This document shows, in pieces, positions 1 to 7,574 of a stretch of DNA of 23,110 bases (the first letter of the stretch is position 1; each line of letters begins with the position of its first letter). A program made the translations under genes and the position numbers. Origin of the DNA: CAYSEW01 sp964430245 (GTDB lineage Bacteria > Bacteroidota > Bacteroidia > Flavobacteriales_D > Parvicellaceae); NCBI GenBank assembly GCA_964430245.1, contig CAYSEW010000037.1, forward strand, positions 1 to 23,110, in the 5' to 3' direction. The notes below the pieces were generated by a model that worked only from the letters and a program-made list of their open reading frames with translations, made no database searches and was not told the origin of the DNA.

Positions 1-1807
1 TGTTGATGGTAATATTAACGGTATCCTCATCGGAACAAGTTCCTATGTCATCATATATATATAGAGGGGTAATCGATGAAGTTATAATATCACCAGGAAA
101 ATAAGTTGTTCCAGTTCCATTTGAGCCAGTAAAGTATGCTTCGGAACCAGATAGTAATGTTCCTGAAATAGCTGGCAAAGTGTAGCTGTCACATACAGTT
201 TGATCTGCTAAAGGCGTTATTGTAGGACAACAATTAAGGTTACCATTGAATACTTGAGGAATATTTCCGACACATCCAACACTGTTCCAAATTCCTATTT
301 CACCATCTGCATAGGTTTGCATAGTAACCCCACAATCAGTTGCTCCAGAAGTGCAGTTACCAGAAGGTCCTGCAATAAGGTCAAAACAAATATTCCAATC
401 TAAAGTGTTGTCACAAAAAGGAAAGTTATTGTCTCCATAAGATAAATTGGGATCAGTTGGATCGGGGGTGCATTGACCAGTAATAGGGTCATAATTTGTT
501 GTAAAAAACCAACCTGCAGGTAAAGGTGTTCCGTCAGGTAATGCTCCAGCAGTTCCAGTATTAGCTAATAAATTATTATAAGTTACAACTCCAGCATTGT
601 ACCAATCCCACCAACCTGCAGTTTGACCAATACAAGCATTCCATGGATCTGGTGGGCCAGGCCCTCCATCTAAAATAGTTCCAGCAGTAGTTAGTGATGT
701 AGTAATAGTAACAGGCATGCCATTAACATCAAATGAAGAAGCGTCCCAGCAATCACCGAAAGTGGGTACTATTCCTGATAAATAATTACAGGAAGCACCA
801 GTTTGCCAATCAGTAATAGAGTAACAAAATGAAACAACTTCACCGGGTAGAAAAGGGCCAGTTATAGGCGAGCCCATAGAAGTTCCAGTAACAACAAGGT
901 CGCTTGTAGTATTACATGGGGAATTATCTACATTAACTGTAACGCAAAAATCAAAATCTCCAACATCTCCAGTAGCATCTGAAACTCCAATAATATAGGT
1001 TGTACTAGGAGAAATTACAATATTTGATGAAGTTGCACTTCCTCCGGTTCCTTGAATACATTCAACGATTGTAAATAAATTACAATCAGATGTTTGATAA
1101 ACGGTAAAATGAGGGTCACTTAAATCTGCAGCACTAGATAGGTCAATATCCATTGTCACATCTGAAGCTCCAGTTGTAACTGAATACCAAACGGTCTCAT
1201 TTAACATGTCATGGCAATTTGAGCCTGCAAAATCAGGACCTGGCGAAGCTCCAGTATTACAATCAGAAACACATGTTTGAACCCCAGAAGTTACAATTAA
1301 AATTTCAGGAGAAGTACAGAGGTCATTGTCTACACAACCTGCAGGAGGGGAGGTGGTTTCTGTACAAACATCAAAAGTGCCTTGCGTACCGCCTGCTCCA
1401 TTTGAGATGGTATAATAATAGGTGTTGCCAATAGTTAATCCATTATAGATTAATTGTTGAGGAGACGCTCCACACATACCATCTAAAACTGTAAACATTC
1501 CAGCGCAATTACCATCAACTAAAGTGATTTCAATATCACCGCTCCAAGAACCAGAACTAGTAGCTGTTATATCTGCTTGTGTTCCTGTAGCAACAAAGCT
1601 ATACCAAACATCTTGATGGTCATTAGGGTTGCCACCCTGGCATCCAACAGCGCCAGACCAAGTATCCGTTGCACTTACAGTTGTCTCTCCTAACAAACAG
1701 GAGCCGTCAGGAACAACTGATGTTGCATTTAAGCAATCATCATTAGAGGGCTGAGCAAAACAGTTTAAGGACAAAAAAAGGATAAATAACGAGGTGATAT
1801 TTTTCAT
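1..1807 (-). CDS. Large secreted cysteine-rich cell-surface protein, partial (C-terminus off the left edge)
   Basis: An open frame of about 602 codons runs without a stop from the ATG at 1805-1807 to the window edge, so the protein is truncated by the window. It starts with a clear signal peptide (MKNITSLFILFLSLNCFAQ). Next come two units of the kind common in large Bacteroidota surface proteins: a start of the type NDDCxNAT or DNDLCTSP, then a beta-rich stretch with DVWYSF or ETVWYS and a closing FDVCT or FDFCVTV. These resemble pre-peptidase C-terminal (PPC-like) domains. The rest, from about residue 295, is rich in Cys, Gly, Thr and Trp and looks like further beta domains. Such proteins usually end in a T9SS or gliding-motility-associated sorting domain, but that end is outside the window. 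Function is unknown; adhesion or a surface layer is an inference. Confidence 0.85.
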   Translation of the reverse strand, partial: MKNITSLFILFLSLNCFAQPSNDDCLNATSVVPDGSCLLGETTVSATDTWSGAVGCQGGNPNDHQDVWYSFVATGTQADITATSSGSWSGDIEITLVDGNCAGMFTVLDGMCGASPQQLIYNGLTIGNTYYYTISNGAGGTQGTFDVCTETTSPPAGCVDNDLCTSPEILIVTSGVQTCVSDCNTGASPGPDFAGSNCHDMLNETVWYSVTTGASDVTMDIDLSSAADLSDPHFTVYQTSDCNLFTIVECIQGTGGSATSSNIVISPSTTYIIGVSDATGDVGDFDFCVTVNVDNSPCNTTSDLVVTGTSMGSPITGPFLPGEVVSFCYSITDWQTGASCNYLSGIVPTFGDCWDASSFDVNGMPVTITTSLTTAGTILDGGPGPPDPWNACIGQTAGWWDWYNAGVVTYNNLLANTGTAGALPDGTPLPAGWFFTTNYDPITGQCTPDPTDPNLSYGDNNFPFCDNTLDWNICFDLIAGPSGNCTSGATDCGVTMQTYADGEIGIWNSVGCVGNIPQVFNGNLNCCPTITPLADQTVCDSYTLPAISGTLLSGSEAYFTGSNGTGTTYFPGDIITSSITPLYIYDDIGTCSDEDTVNITIN

Positions 1808-2049
1808 TTAAAATCGATTAAGTTGTTGTGATTTGAAATGAAATTTTCAAATCTCTACTATTAAAAATATAAAAATTTGTTCAAATTATTTTATAAAAAG
1901 TGCAATTATTTTTAGACTAAAGATGAAATATATCAGATAAAGATATAATTCTAATCTTTTAGGTGCTTGTATAGACGAGTTGGATTAGTTGAAATATATT
2001 TTAATAATTTCAAGAAGAGCTAAATATTATTTCGTTTTACAATGTAGAT

Positions 2050-2997
2050 TTAATACTTTTCAATTTCTGATCTTTGTGCAGCTGCTTTTTTAGCATCTTC
2101 TTTTTCTTTCTCTAGCACATGTTTTTCTGGCTCAAAACTTGGAAGAGAATTGCAAATTTCTTCTGCTATTTTCCCAAAATAAATGTTGACTATCTTGTTT
2201 AGGTCATTAACGTAAGAAGGCATATAAGTAACCGCAGCCCCACCTTTAATATCATTTCCTTGTTGGTCAAATACAGTATAATGTACTTTAATTTTCCTGT
2301 ACGACTCTGATGATATCAAATTTGAATTTTCTGATTTTGATTCCTCAATATCTAATTCATTAATAAACACATACATATCTGTATTGTAGTTTTGCGCAAG
2401 TGTATTTAATAAATTAGGATTATGAATAGATGTGTGCATGTACCTATCTGCATAATCATATGTTGTATGAATTTCACCATTTTGAATCCTACCTCTTTCA
2501 TATTCTGTGTTATTTGTAGAAGCAGTTCCGTCCTCTTTTTTTATTAATTTTTGAAAAGAGCTTTTAAGTTTATCTTTTTTAGTAACAACAGGTTCTTCAT
2601 TTTCTACAATAGGAATCATTTTATATTTATATCCAATACTGTTATAAATATACATGAGCTCCTTATATGCGTAACCCGTATCAGACTGCATTATAGATAC
2701 AGCACGAATTTTACCTTTTGTTTTCAATAATAGCTGATCAGTTATACCATATCTTAAATTTTCCTTGATCTCTGAATAGCTTAACCCTGTTCTTTTTGCT
2801 ATCGATCTATCTACACTTGACACATACATTTTAGAATCAAAAGGAACAATCATTACCTTATTAGGACCATTAGCCCCATCAGAATAAACCTTCTGGCCTG
2901 TTTCCATTTCCCTGCTATTTTGATGCTGATTATCCTGCGCTTTAGTAGAGGACGTTATAAAAGCAATTAATAAGAGACATATTAAGAACCTAGTCAT
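2050..2997 (-). CDS. Exported protein of unknown function
   Basis: I do not recognise this family. The protein is about 315 residues and begins with a good signal peptide (MTRFLICLLLIAFITSSTKAQ). I prefer the ATG at 2995-2997; a longer reading from a TTG at 3004-3006 adds only three residues and lies nearly on top of a putative -7 promoter element. The mature part opens with a short polar stretch and then a mixed alpha/beta region beginning VMIVPFDSKMY, followed by a Lys/Glu-rich linker near residues 145-165. The second half contains MYVFINELDIEE and a helical Lys/Glu/Ala-rich tail. The pattern of an early I/V-V-P-F strand and a later strand ending in ELD vaguely recalls periplasmic LpoB/CsgG-like folds, but this is only an impression. 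It lies 88 bases or more downstream of the rseP-like gene on the same strand. Confidence 0.8.
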   Translation of the reverse strand: MTRFLICLLLIAFITSSTKAQDNQHQNSREMETGQKVYSDGANGPNKVMIVPFDSKMYVSSVDRSIAKRTGLSYSEIKENLRYGITDQLLLKTKGKIRAVSIMQSDTGYAYKELMYIYNSIGYKYKMIPIVENEEPVVTKKDKLKSSFQKLIKKEDGTASTNNTEYERGRIQNGEIHTTYDYADRYMHTSIHNPNLLNTLAQNYNTDMYVFINELDIEESKSENSNLISSESYRKIKVHYTVFDQQGNDIKGGAAVTYMPSYVNDLNKIVNIYFGKIAEEICNSLPSFEPEKHVLEKEKEDAKKAAAQRSEIEKY

Positions 2998-3015
2998 TTT
3001 GTACAATTAGATAAT

Positions 3016-3023
3016 CAAAAATA
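3016..3023 (-). promoter_or_regulatory. Putative Bacteroidota -7 element upstream of the 2050-2997 gene
   Basis: On the minus strand the sequence reads TATTTTTG, an exact match to the Bacteroidota -7 consensus TAnnTTTG. Transcription would start around 3008, which suits the ATG at 2997 and not the TTG at 3006. I found no convincing TTTG -33 element at the usual distance, and such short motifs arise by chance in AT-rich DNA. Confidence 0.3.
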
Positions 3024-3094
3024 GTCTACAATTCAGGAATAAATAAGCAGGTAAAACTGCAGTTATTATCAGAAGGCTGTTTAAAAGTAGCTTG

Positions 3095-4432
3095 CTAACT
3101 GCCAGTTACCCAGCGATAAACATCCATCCCGTTGGCATATAGAAGTAGGCTTAATAATAATACCATTCCTACTACTTGGGCACGAGTAAGGAATTTCTCC
3201 CCGGGGGCTTTACCAGATATCATTTCATAAATTAAGAACATAACATGTCCTCCATCCAATGCTGGTATGGGTAATATGTTCATAAACGCAAGTATAATGG
3301 AAAGAAATGCAGTTAATCCCCAAAACCTTCTCCAGTCCCAAGTCTCAGGAAAAATATTTCCAATAGTTCCAAATCCTCCTAACTGTTTAGCTCCTTCTTT
3401 ACTAAAGAGTAGCCCTAGAGACTTAACATAGCTGGTTAATGTAGTATAGCCTAATGAAATTCCAGCAGGTATGGCTTCAAAAAAGCCATAAGTTTTCTTT
3501 TTATAATTTAATAGTTCAAAAGGCTTAACAAATTTGTATCCAATAGTCCCTTCATCTGTTACTTTTATTGTAAGCGTGTCGATAGTGACATTGCTTACTA
3601 TTACACTTATCTCTTCTTCTTTGTATTTTTGCAAACTGTCATGAAAAGATTGAAAATAAAGAACAGGACTATTGTTAACACCTATAATTGTATCACCTAT
3701 TTTTAGACCAGCTTCTTTAGCAGGCATGTCATCAATTAGCTTTTTAACAATATTTGGAAATCTTGGGGTGCTGCTGAAAACACCTTTTAAATTGTTTTTA
3801 AGTATAACATTTTCCACAAAATCATCAGGTAAATTCACATTAAGAGTATCGTTATTTCTTACAACCGTTAAATCTCTTGCCCCATCAATAATAACCATCT
3901 GATTAATATCTCCAAATATAATCGAGGGTACTCCGTCTGCCATAATGATATTGTCACCTTCTTGTAGATCTATGTTGTATTCATTTTTGAAATCAGCACT
4001 TAAGTGAGCTCCATAAATAGCATTTTCTGTTGGAAGAGTTTTTTCTCCCCAAACAAAAAGAATCATAATATATATGAAAAATCCAAGAAGTAAATTAACT
4101 GTAACACCCCCAATCATGATAATGAGTCTTTGCCAAGTTGGCTTGGACCTGAATTCCCATGGCTCTGCTGGTTTTTCAAGCTGCTCTTTATCCATGCTTT
4201 CATCGATCATTCCAGAGATCTTCACATAGCCTCCTAATGGAATCCAACCCATTCCATATTCAGTTTCTCCTTTTTTAAATTTAAAAAGTGAAAATCCAGG
4301 GTTAAAGAAAAGATAGAATTTCTCTACTCTAGTTTTAAACCATTTAGCAGGGAGCATATGCCCTAATTCATGTAGAACGATTAGAATTGATAAGCTTAAA
4401 ATAAGCTGTGCGGCTTTTATCCAGATTTCCAT
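3095..4432 (-). CDS. rseP: RIP zinc metalloprotease, site-2 protease family (RseP-like)
   Basis: The 445-residue membrane protease has the full signature of the site-2 protease family. The first membrane helix carries the zinc-binding HELGH at residues 21-25, and a second conserved motif, LDG at 392-394 within NILPIPALDGGH, supplies the third zinc ligand. Further hydrophobic helices lie near residues 100-130, 365-387 and 415-432. The periplasmic loop between about 150 and 290 contains PDZ-like sequence (MPAKEAGLKIGDTIIGVNNS). In other bacteria the family cuts membrane-bound anti-sigma factors after a first periplasmic cut, releasing envelope-stress sigma factors, and also clears signal-peptide remnants. 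The start is fixed by HELGH sitting about 20 residues in, as is usual. The gene follows the vWA-domain gene by 27 bases on the same strand, so they probably share a transcript. In many Bacteroidota rseP sits beside dxr, which is not seen here. Confidence 0.95.
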   Translation of the reverse strand: MEIWIKAAQLILSLSILIVLHELGHMLPAKWFKTRVEKFYLFFNPGFSLFKFKKGETEYGMGWIPLGGYVKISGMIDESMDKEQLEKPAEPWEFRSKPTWQRLIIMIGGVTVNLLLGFFIYIMILFVWGEKTLPTENAIYGAHLSADFKNEYNIDLQEGDNIIMADGVPSIIFGDINQMVIIDGARDLTVVRNNDTLNVNLPDDFVENVILKNNLKGVFSSTPRFPNIVKKLIDDMPAKEAGLKIGDTIIGVNNSPVLYFQSFHDSLQKYKEEEISVIVSNVTIDTLTIKVTDEGTIGYKFVKPFELLNYKKKTYGFFEAIPAGISLGYTTLTSYVKSLGLLFSKEGAKQLGGFGTIGNIFPETWDWRRFWGLTAFLSIILAFMNILPIPALDGGHVMFLIYEMISGKAPGEKFLTRAQVVGMVLLLSLLLYANGMDVYRWVTGS

Positions 4433-4459
4433 AGTTGATTAAAGTTGGCAAAGATAACT

Positions 4460-5854
4460 CTATTTATTAAATGGAATATAGGAGTTCTCTTTTATTTCAT
4501 TAACTAGAGATTGTAAGGCATCATCATAACTGTTTACTGGGATAAAATTCCCTCCTCCCTTTTTAGCTAGATCTTGCATAATTATTTTAATGAATGGGGT
4601 ATTCTTAATGCCTATTACGGATAATGTAATTCCTTTACGTTTGTATTTTCTAACCAACCTTTTTATGTTCTCTTCACCTTCATTAAAATCCCCATCAGTA
4701 GCGATGATTACTTGATTATTGCCATTTTCGATATAATTTTTATGGGCATTTTTATATGCCAGTTTTAATCCTCTTCCACCAGCTGTTAATCCTTTAGCTT
4801 GAATGTTCTCTATTACTTTTTTAATGGTATCTTTTTCAGAAGTAGAGATGGTTTCTAACAATACTTTTGCTTGACTTGAGTAAGTAACAATAGAGATTTG
4901 ATCAACTTCTCTAAGTAGCTCTGTGAGCTCATACATTGATGCTTTTAATAGCTCTAATTTCCCTGTATATTTCATAGATGATGACACGTCTAGTAAGAAC
5001 ACTATGTTATTGGGGGCGTATTTATTAATTGAGAATTCAGAAGTATCTTTTTTTTCTGGAATGGTTAAGTTGTTGGACAATAATGTATCATCATTCAAGA
5101 TTAATTCAATTTCATTTTGCTCATCAAATAATAAGGAATCTGCATTATCAAATGAAAGCAAATCATTAGGCAGAGTATCGATTTTCTGCAACTTAAAGAC
5201 CAGCTGATTGTTATTTCTGTTGACATATTGCACTTCTTCGTGCGTGGTATAACCTTCTTTTAAACAAACAAAATAATAAAGTCCTAAAGGAGTTTTGATA
5301 CTGGTTTTTCCATTTTTTTGAGTCTGAAGCTCATGTTTAACCATTCCATCTTTTATTAGTACAATTGAAGCTTCATGAATTTTTTCATTTGTAATACTAT
5401 CTAAAACAATTATAGATAATTGAAAATCTAATTTTCCAGAGTTGGCCTTTTCAATTTTAAAGCTAGGACATTCAATGGATGTTTTAGGAGTTTCAACAAC
5501 AAACCCTTTAATGTTTAAGTAAATAGGATTGTCATAACAAGATAAGTGCAAGGCTACTTTTTCATTAACTGTGCCTTTCTTTTTAGGATAGTACCAAAGT
5601 CTAATGTAAGAAACGCTATCAGGTTTTATTAACTTAGAAGAGAATTTTATTTTATATCTGTCATCAACATCTAATCTAAAAATAAAGACATCTTTTGTTG
5701 AATTATTTTTGATAGGGATGTCTATCATTCCAGGAGATTCCCTATTGATTAGATTAAGATCAATATTTTTAGCTACATCAACACCCTGACAACTAATGGT
5801 AATTGTATAAAAAGCATTAAGAAATACTATCAGATATATATATATAAATCTCAT
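4460..5854 (-). CDS. von Willebrand factor type A domain envelope protein
   Basis: The 464-residue protein begins with an export signal ending near SCQG; Cys22 could be a lipoprotein cysteine, although the preceding residues fit a lipobox poorly. Residues about 35-120 look like a DUF1573/Hydin-type Ig domain, with phrases such as IPIKNNSTKDVFIF and KGTVNEKVALHL. Residues about 143-222 resemble a PEGA or carboxypeptidase-regulatory beta-sandwich (KTPLGLYYFVCLKEGYTTHE). After an acidic linker comes a vWA domain from about 283 to the end. Its MIDAS metal site is intact: DVSSS at 289-293, a Thr near 357 in GLTAGG, and TDGD at 386-389. vWA domains bind protein partners through a metal ion. Position just upstream of rseP suggests an envelope role, but the partner is unknown. 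Confidence 0.88.
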   Translation of the reverse strand: MRFIYIYLIVFLNAFYTITISCQGVDVAKNIDLNLINRESPGMIDIPIKNNSTKDVFIFRLDVDDRYKIKFSSKLIKPDSVSYIRLWYYPKKKGTVNEKVALHLSCYDNPIYLNIKGFVVETPKTSIECPSFKIEKANSGKLDFQLSIIVLDSITNEKIHEASIVLIKDGMVKHELQTQKNGKTSIKTPLGLYYFVCLKEGYTTHEEVQYVNRNNNQLVFKLQKIDTLPNDLLSFDNADSLLFDEQNEIELILNDDTLLSNNLTIPEKKDTSEFSINKYAPNNIVFLLDVSSSMKYTGKLELLKASMYELTELLREVDQISIVTYSSQAKVLLETISTSEKDTIKKVIENIQAKGLTAGGRGLKLAYKNAHKNYIENGNNQVIIATDGDFNEGEENIKRLVRKYKRKGITLSVIGIKNTPFIKIIMQDLAKKGGGNFIPVNSYDDALQSLVNEIKENSYIPFNK

Positions 5855-5903
5855 GACAAGTAATAACAGGCTATTATGTAAATAGCGTTACTGTTTTTTG
5901 ATA

Positions 5904-5940
5904 CAAAAAAAATGCCCCCTTTTTAAAAGGAGGCATTTAT
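5904..5940 (-). terminator. Rho-independent terminator after the hydrolase gene
   Basis: Read on the minus strand, the arm ATGCCTCCTTTT pairs with AAAAAGGGGGCAT (one G-T pair) and is followed directly by a run of eight T residues. It lies 17 bases past the stop codon of the 5957-7525 gene and separates that unit from the vWA/rseP pair. The plus-strand side has only a weak T tract. Confidence 0.9.
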
Positions 5941-5956
5941 AGGATTAAAAGTCAAT

Positions 5957-7525
5957 TTATTTTATGATCAGCTTTTCGGTAGTTAAACCTAAACTAGTGT
6001 GAATATTTACCATATATACACCGCTAGGTAGGTTTAAGTAGCTGAATTGAAAGTTGTTGCTGAATAAGCCTTCCTTAAGGGCAACTAATTTACCTGTTGT
6101 ATTATAGATCTCAATTTTAGAAATCGGTTCTGATGTAATTATATTAACAGTTGAATTAGCAGGATTTGGAAACATATCTATTTGAGAAAGAGTAGTTGGT
6201 TCCTCTATATTGACATTGTTACCAGGAAGCTCTAATGCATTTACAATTCTAGGGCAGAAATAAGCCATAGTACTACCTATATAAGAAATAGCTTTTACAT
6301 AACCCATGTCTGGATTGGTCAATAAACCATTTAAGTGAGCATCGATTCCATCTTGTGCTGTTAAACCAACACCAGGAGCAATTAGATCAACTGTAGTGGT
6401 AGAATCCCAGAAATCCCAAGGAGAACTTTCGTATGGGTTTCCTGTTACAAATGGATAAAGATTATCTACTTCATCAGCGATTGTTGTTCCTCCAAGATCC
6501 ATGGTGCCAACAACAGTAGTAGAAACTTGTTTAGCAACCATTGTTGTGCTGTCATATAGTGTAATTATTTTGTCATTATTTCCTAGCATATTTGCTTTGT
6601 TAATAACATCATGAGAACCACTAATATCAGTAGTAATATTAACACCATTAACTGTTACATTTCCAGTTGTGTAAATTGCTATTGGGTCTGTAGGGCAATG
6701 AACAGCACACATTGGCACATCACCAGCTTCTAGCCAGCTAAGGTCACCAATTCCGCCACCCATGCTTACTACCATGTGGATGTCATTTGAAAAACCAATA
6801 TTACTTTCCATGTTTAAAGTAGGATCTCCACCATAACCATCCCAGTCACCAATATCGGCAGTGTCAATTAATGGAATGGCATTACCATCTAAAAATTTTG
6901 GCAATTGAATTTCAGAAAGTTTGTCTACAGTTGCATAACCTAATGCGATCCAACCTCCAGAGCCTTGACCTGATAAAATAATTTTAGAGGTATCAATTCT
7001 GTAAGAGTTACCATTATTCTGATAGTCGTCTCTAAAAAATCTAACGGCAGATTTTGTATCTTGAATAGCACGGTATACGGCTTTCATTAAGCTAGTAGCT
7101 CTTTCTGCTTCAGTTGGCAAATAAGGGTCCCATCCTAATCGATACTCTAAGTTAGCAACTACATATCCTCTTTTTGCATATTCTTCACATAAAGTAGTGG
7201 AAGCAAAATCTTGACGCATACCAGTTGGATTTCCATTATGGATAATGGGAGCAAATGTTCCAGTATGTAGATGAATAATCAAAGGTCTTTCAGCCTCAGT
7301 ATCTCCAGTAGGTTCATATAAATCAAAAACCAATGGAGGTATTGGAGCTGTACCAGTAGGAATTATTCCAAAACTTGATTCTAAAAGAACTGAGAAATTT
7401 TGACTATACAATATGTTAGGAGTTACATCAAAAGAACTAAACACAGGATCTATATACCTGGTTTGACCAATAGATGATGCAAAAATCATAGTGCATAAGA
7501 ATAAACTTGTAAATATTTTTTTCAT
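5957..7525 (-). CDS. T9SS-secreted alpha/beta hydrolase-fold protein (carboxylesterase-like)
   Basis: The 522-residue protein has a signal peptide (MKKIFTSLFLCTMIFASSIGQ), an alpha/beta-hydrolase-like body and a T9SS type A sorting domain from about residue 448 (MFPNPANSTVNI to TTEKLIIK). The body shows the hallmarks of secreted esterases: PLIIHLHTGTF at 81-91 (the HGG-like oxyanion strand), YVVANLEYRLG at 121-131, and the helix DTKSAVRFFRDD before the nucleophile elbow. The elbow itself reads SGQGSGGW at 185-192, so no standard GxSxG is present; Ser189 is one place later than the usual nucleophile. It may therefore be a divergent or inactive hydrolase. The gene lies 49 bases behind the TonB-dependent receptor gene and probably shares its transcript. 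The substrate cannot be read from the sequence. Confidence 0.88.
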   Translation of the reverse strand: MKKIFTSLFLCTMIFASSIGQTRYIDPVFSSFDVTPNILYSQNFSVLLESSFGIIPTGTAPIPPLVFDLYEPTGDTEAERPLIIHLHTGTFAPIIHNGNPTGMRQDFASTTLCEEYAKRGYVVANLEYRLGWDPYLPTEAERATSLMKAVYRAIQDTKSAVRFFRDDYQNNGNSYRIDTSKIILSGQGSGGWIALGYATVDKLSEIQLPKFLDGNAIPLIDTADIGDWDGYGGDPTLNMESNIGFSNDIHMVVSMGGGIGDLSWLEAGDVPMCAVHCPTDPIAIYTTGNVTVNGVNITTDISGSHDVINKANMLGNNDKIITLYDSTTMVAKQVSTTVVGTMDLGGTTIADEVDNLYPFVTGNPYESSPWDFWDSTTTVDLIAPGVGLTAQDGIDAHLNGLLTNPDMGYVKAISYIGSTMAYFCPRIVNALELPGNNVNIEEPTTLSQIDMFPNPANSTVNIITSEPISKIEIYNTTGKLVALKEGLFSNNFQFSYLNLPSGVYMVNIHTSLGLTTEKLIIK

Positions 7526-7574
7526 AGTGTTTTTTTAAAGGAGTTATTATTTACGAAGATAAGAAAAATAAATA

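Noticed and set aside
1219..1434. Plus-strand open frame of 71 codons
   Set aside because: It lies antisense inside the secreted-protein gene, which has a signal peptide and domain-like sequence; the plus-strand product has low-complexity shadow composition.
3055..3064. Ten-base palindrome AACTGCAGTT after the rseP gene
   Set aside because: Too short for a terminator, no T tract follows, and such palindromes are frequent; no known operator matches.
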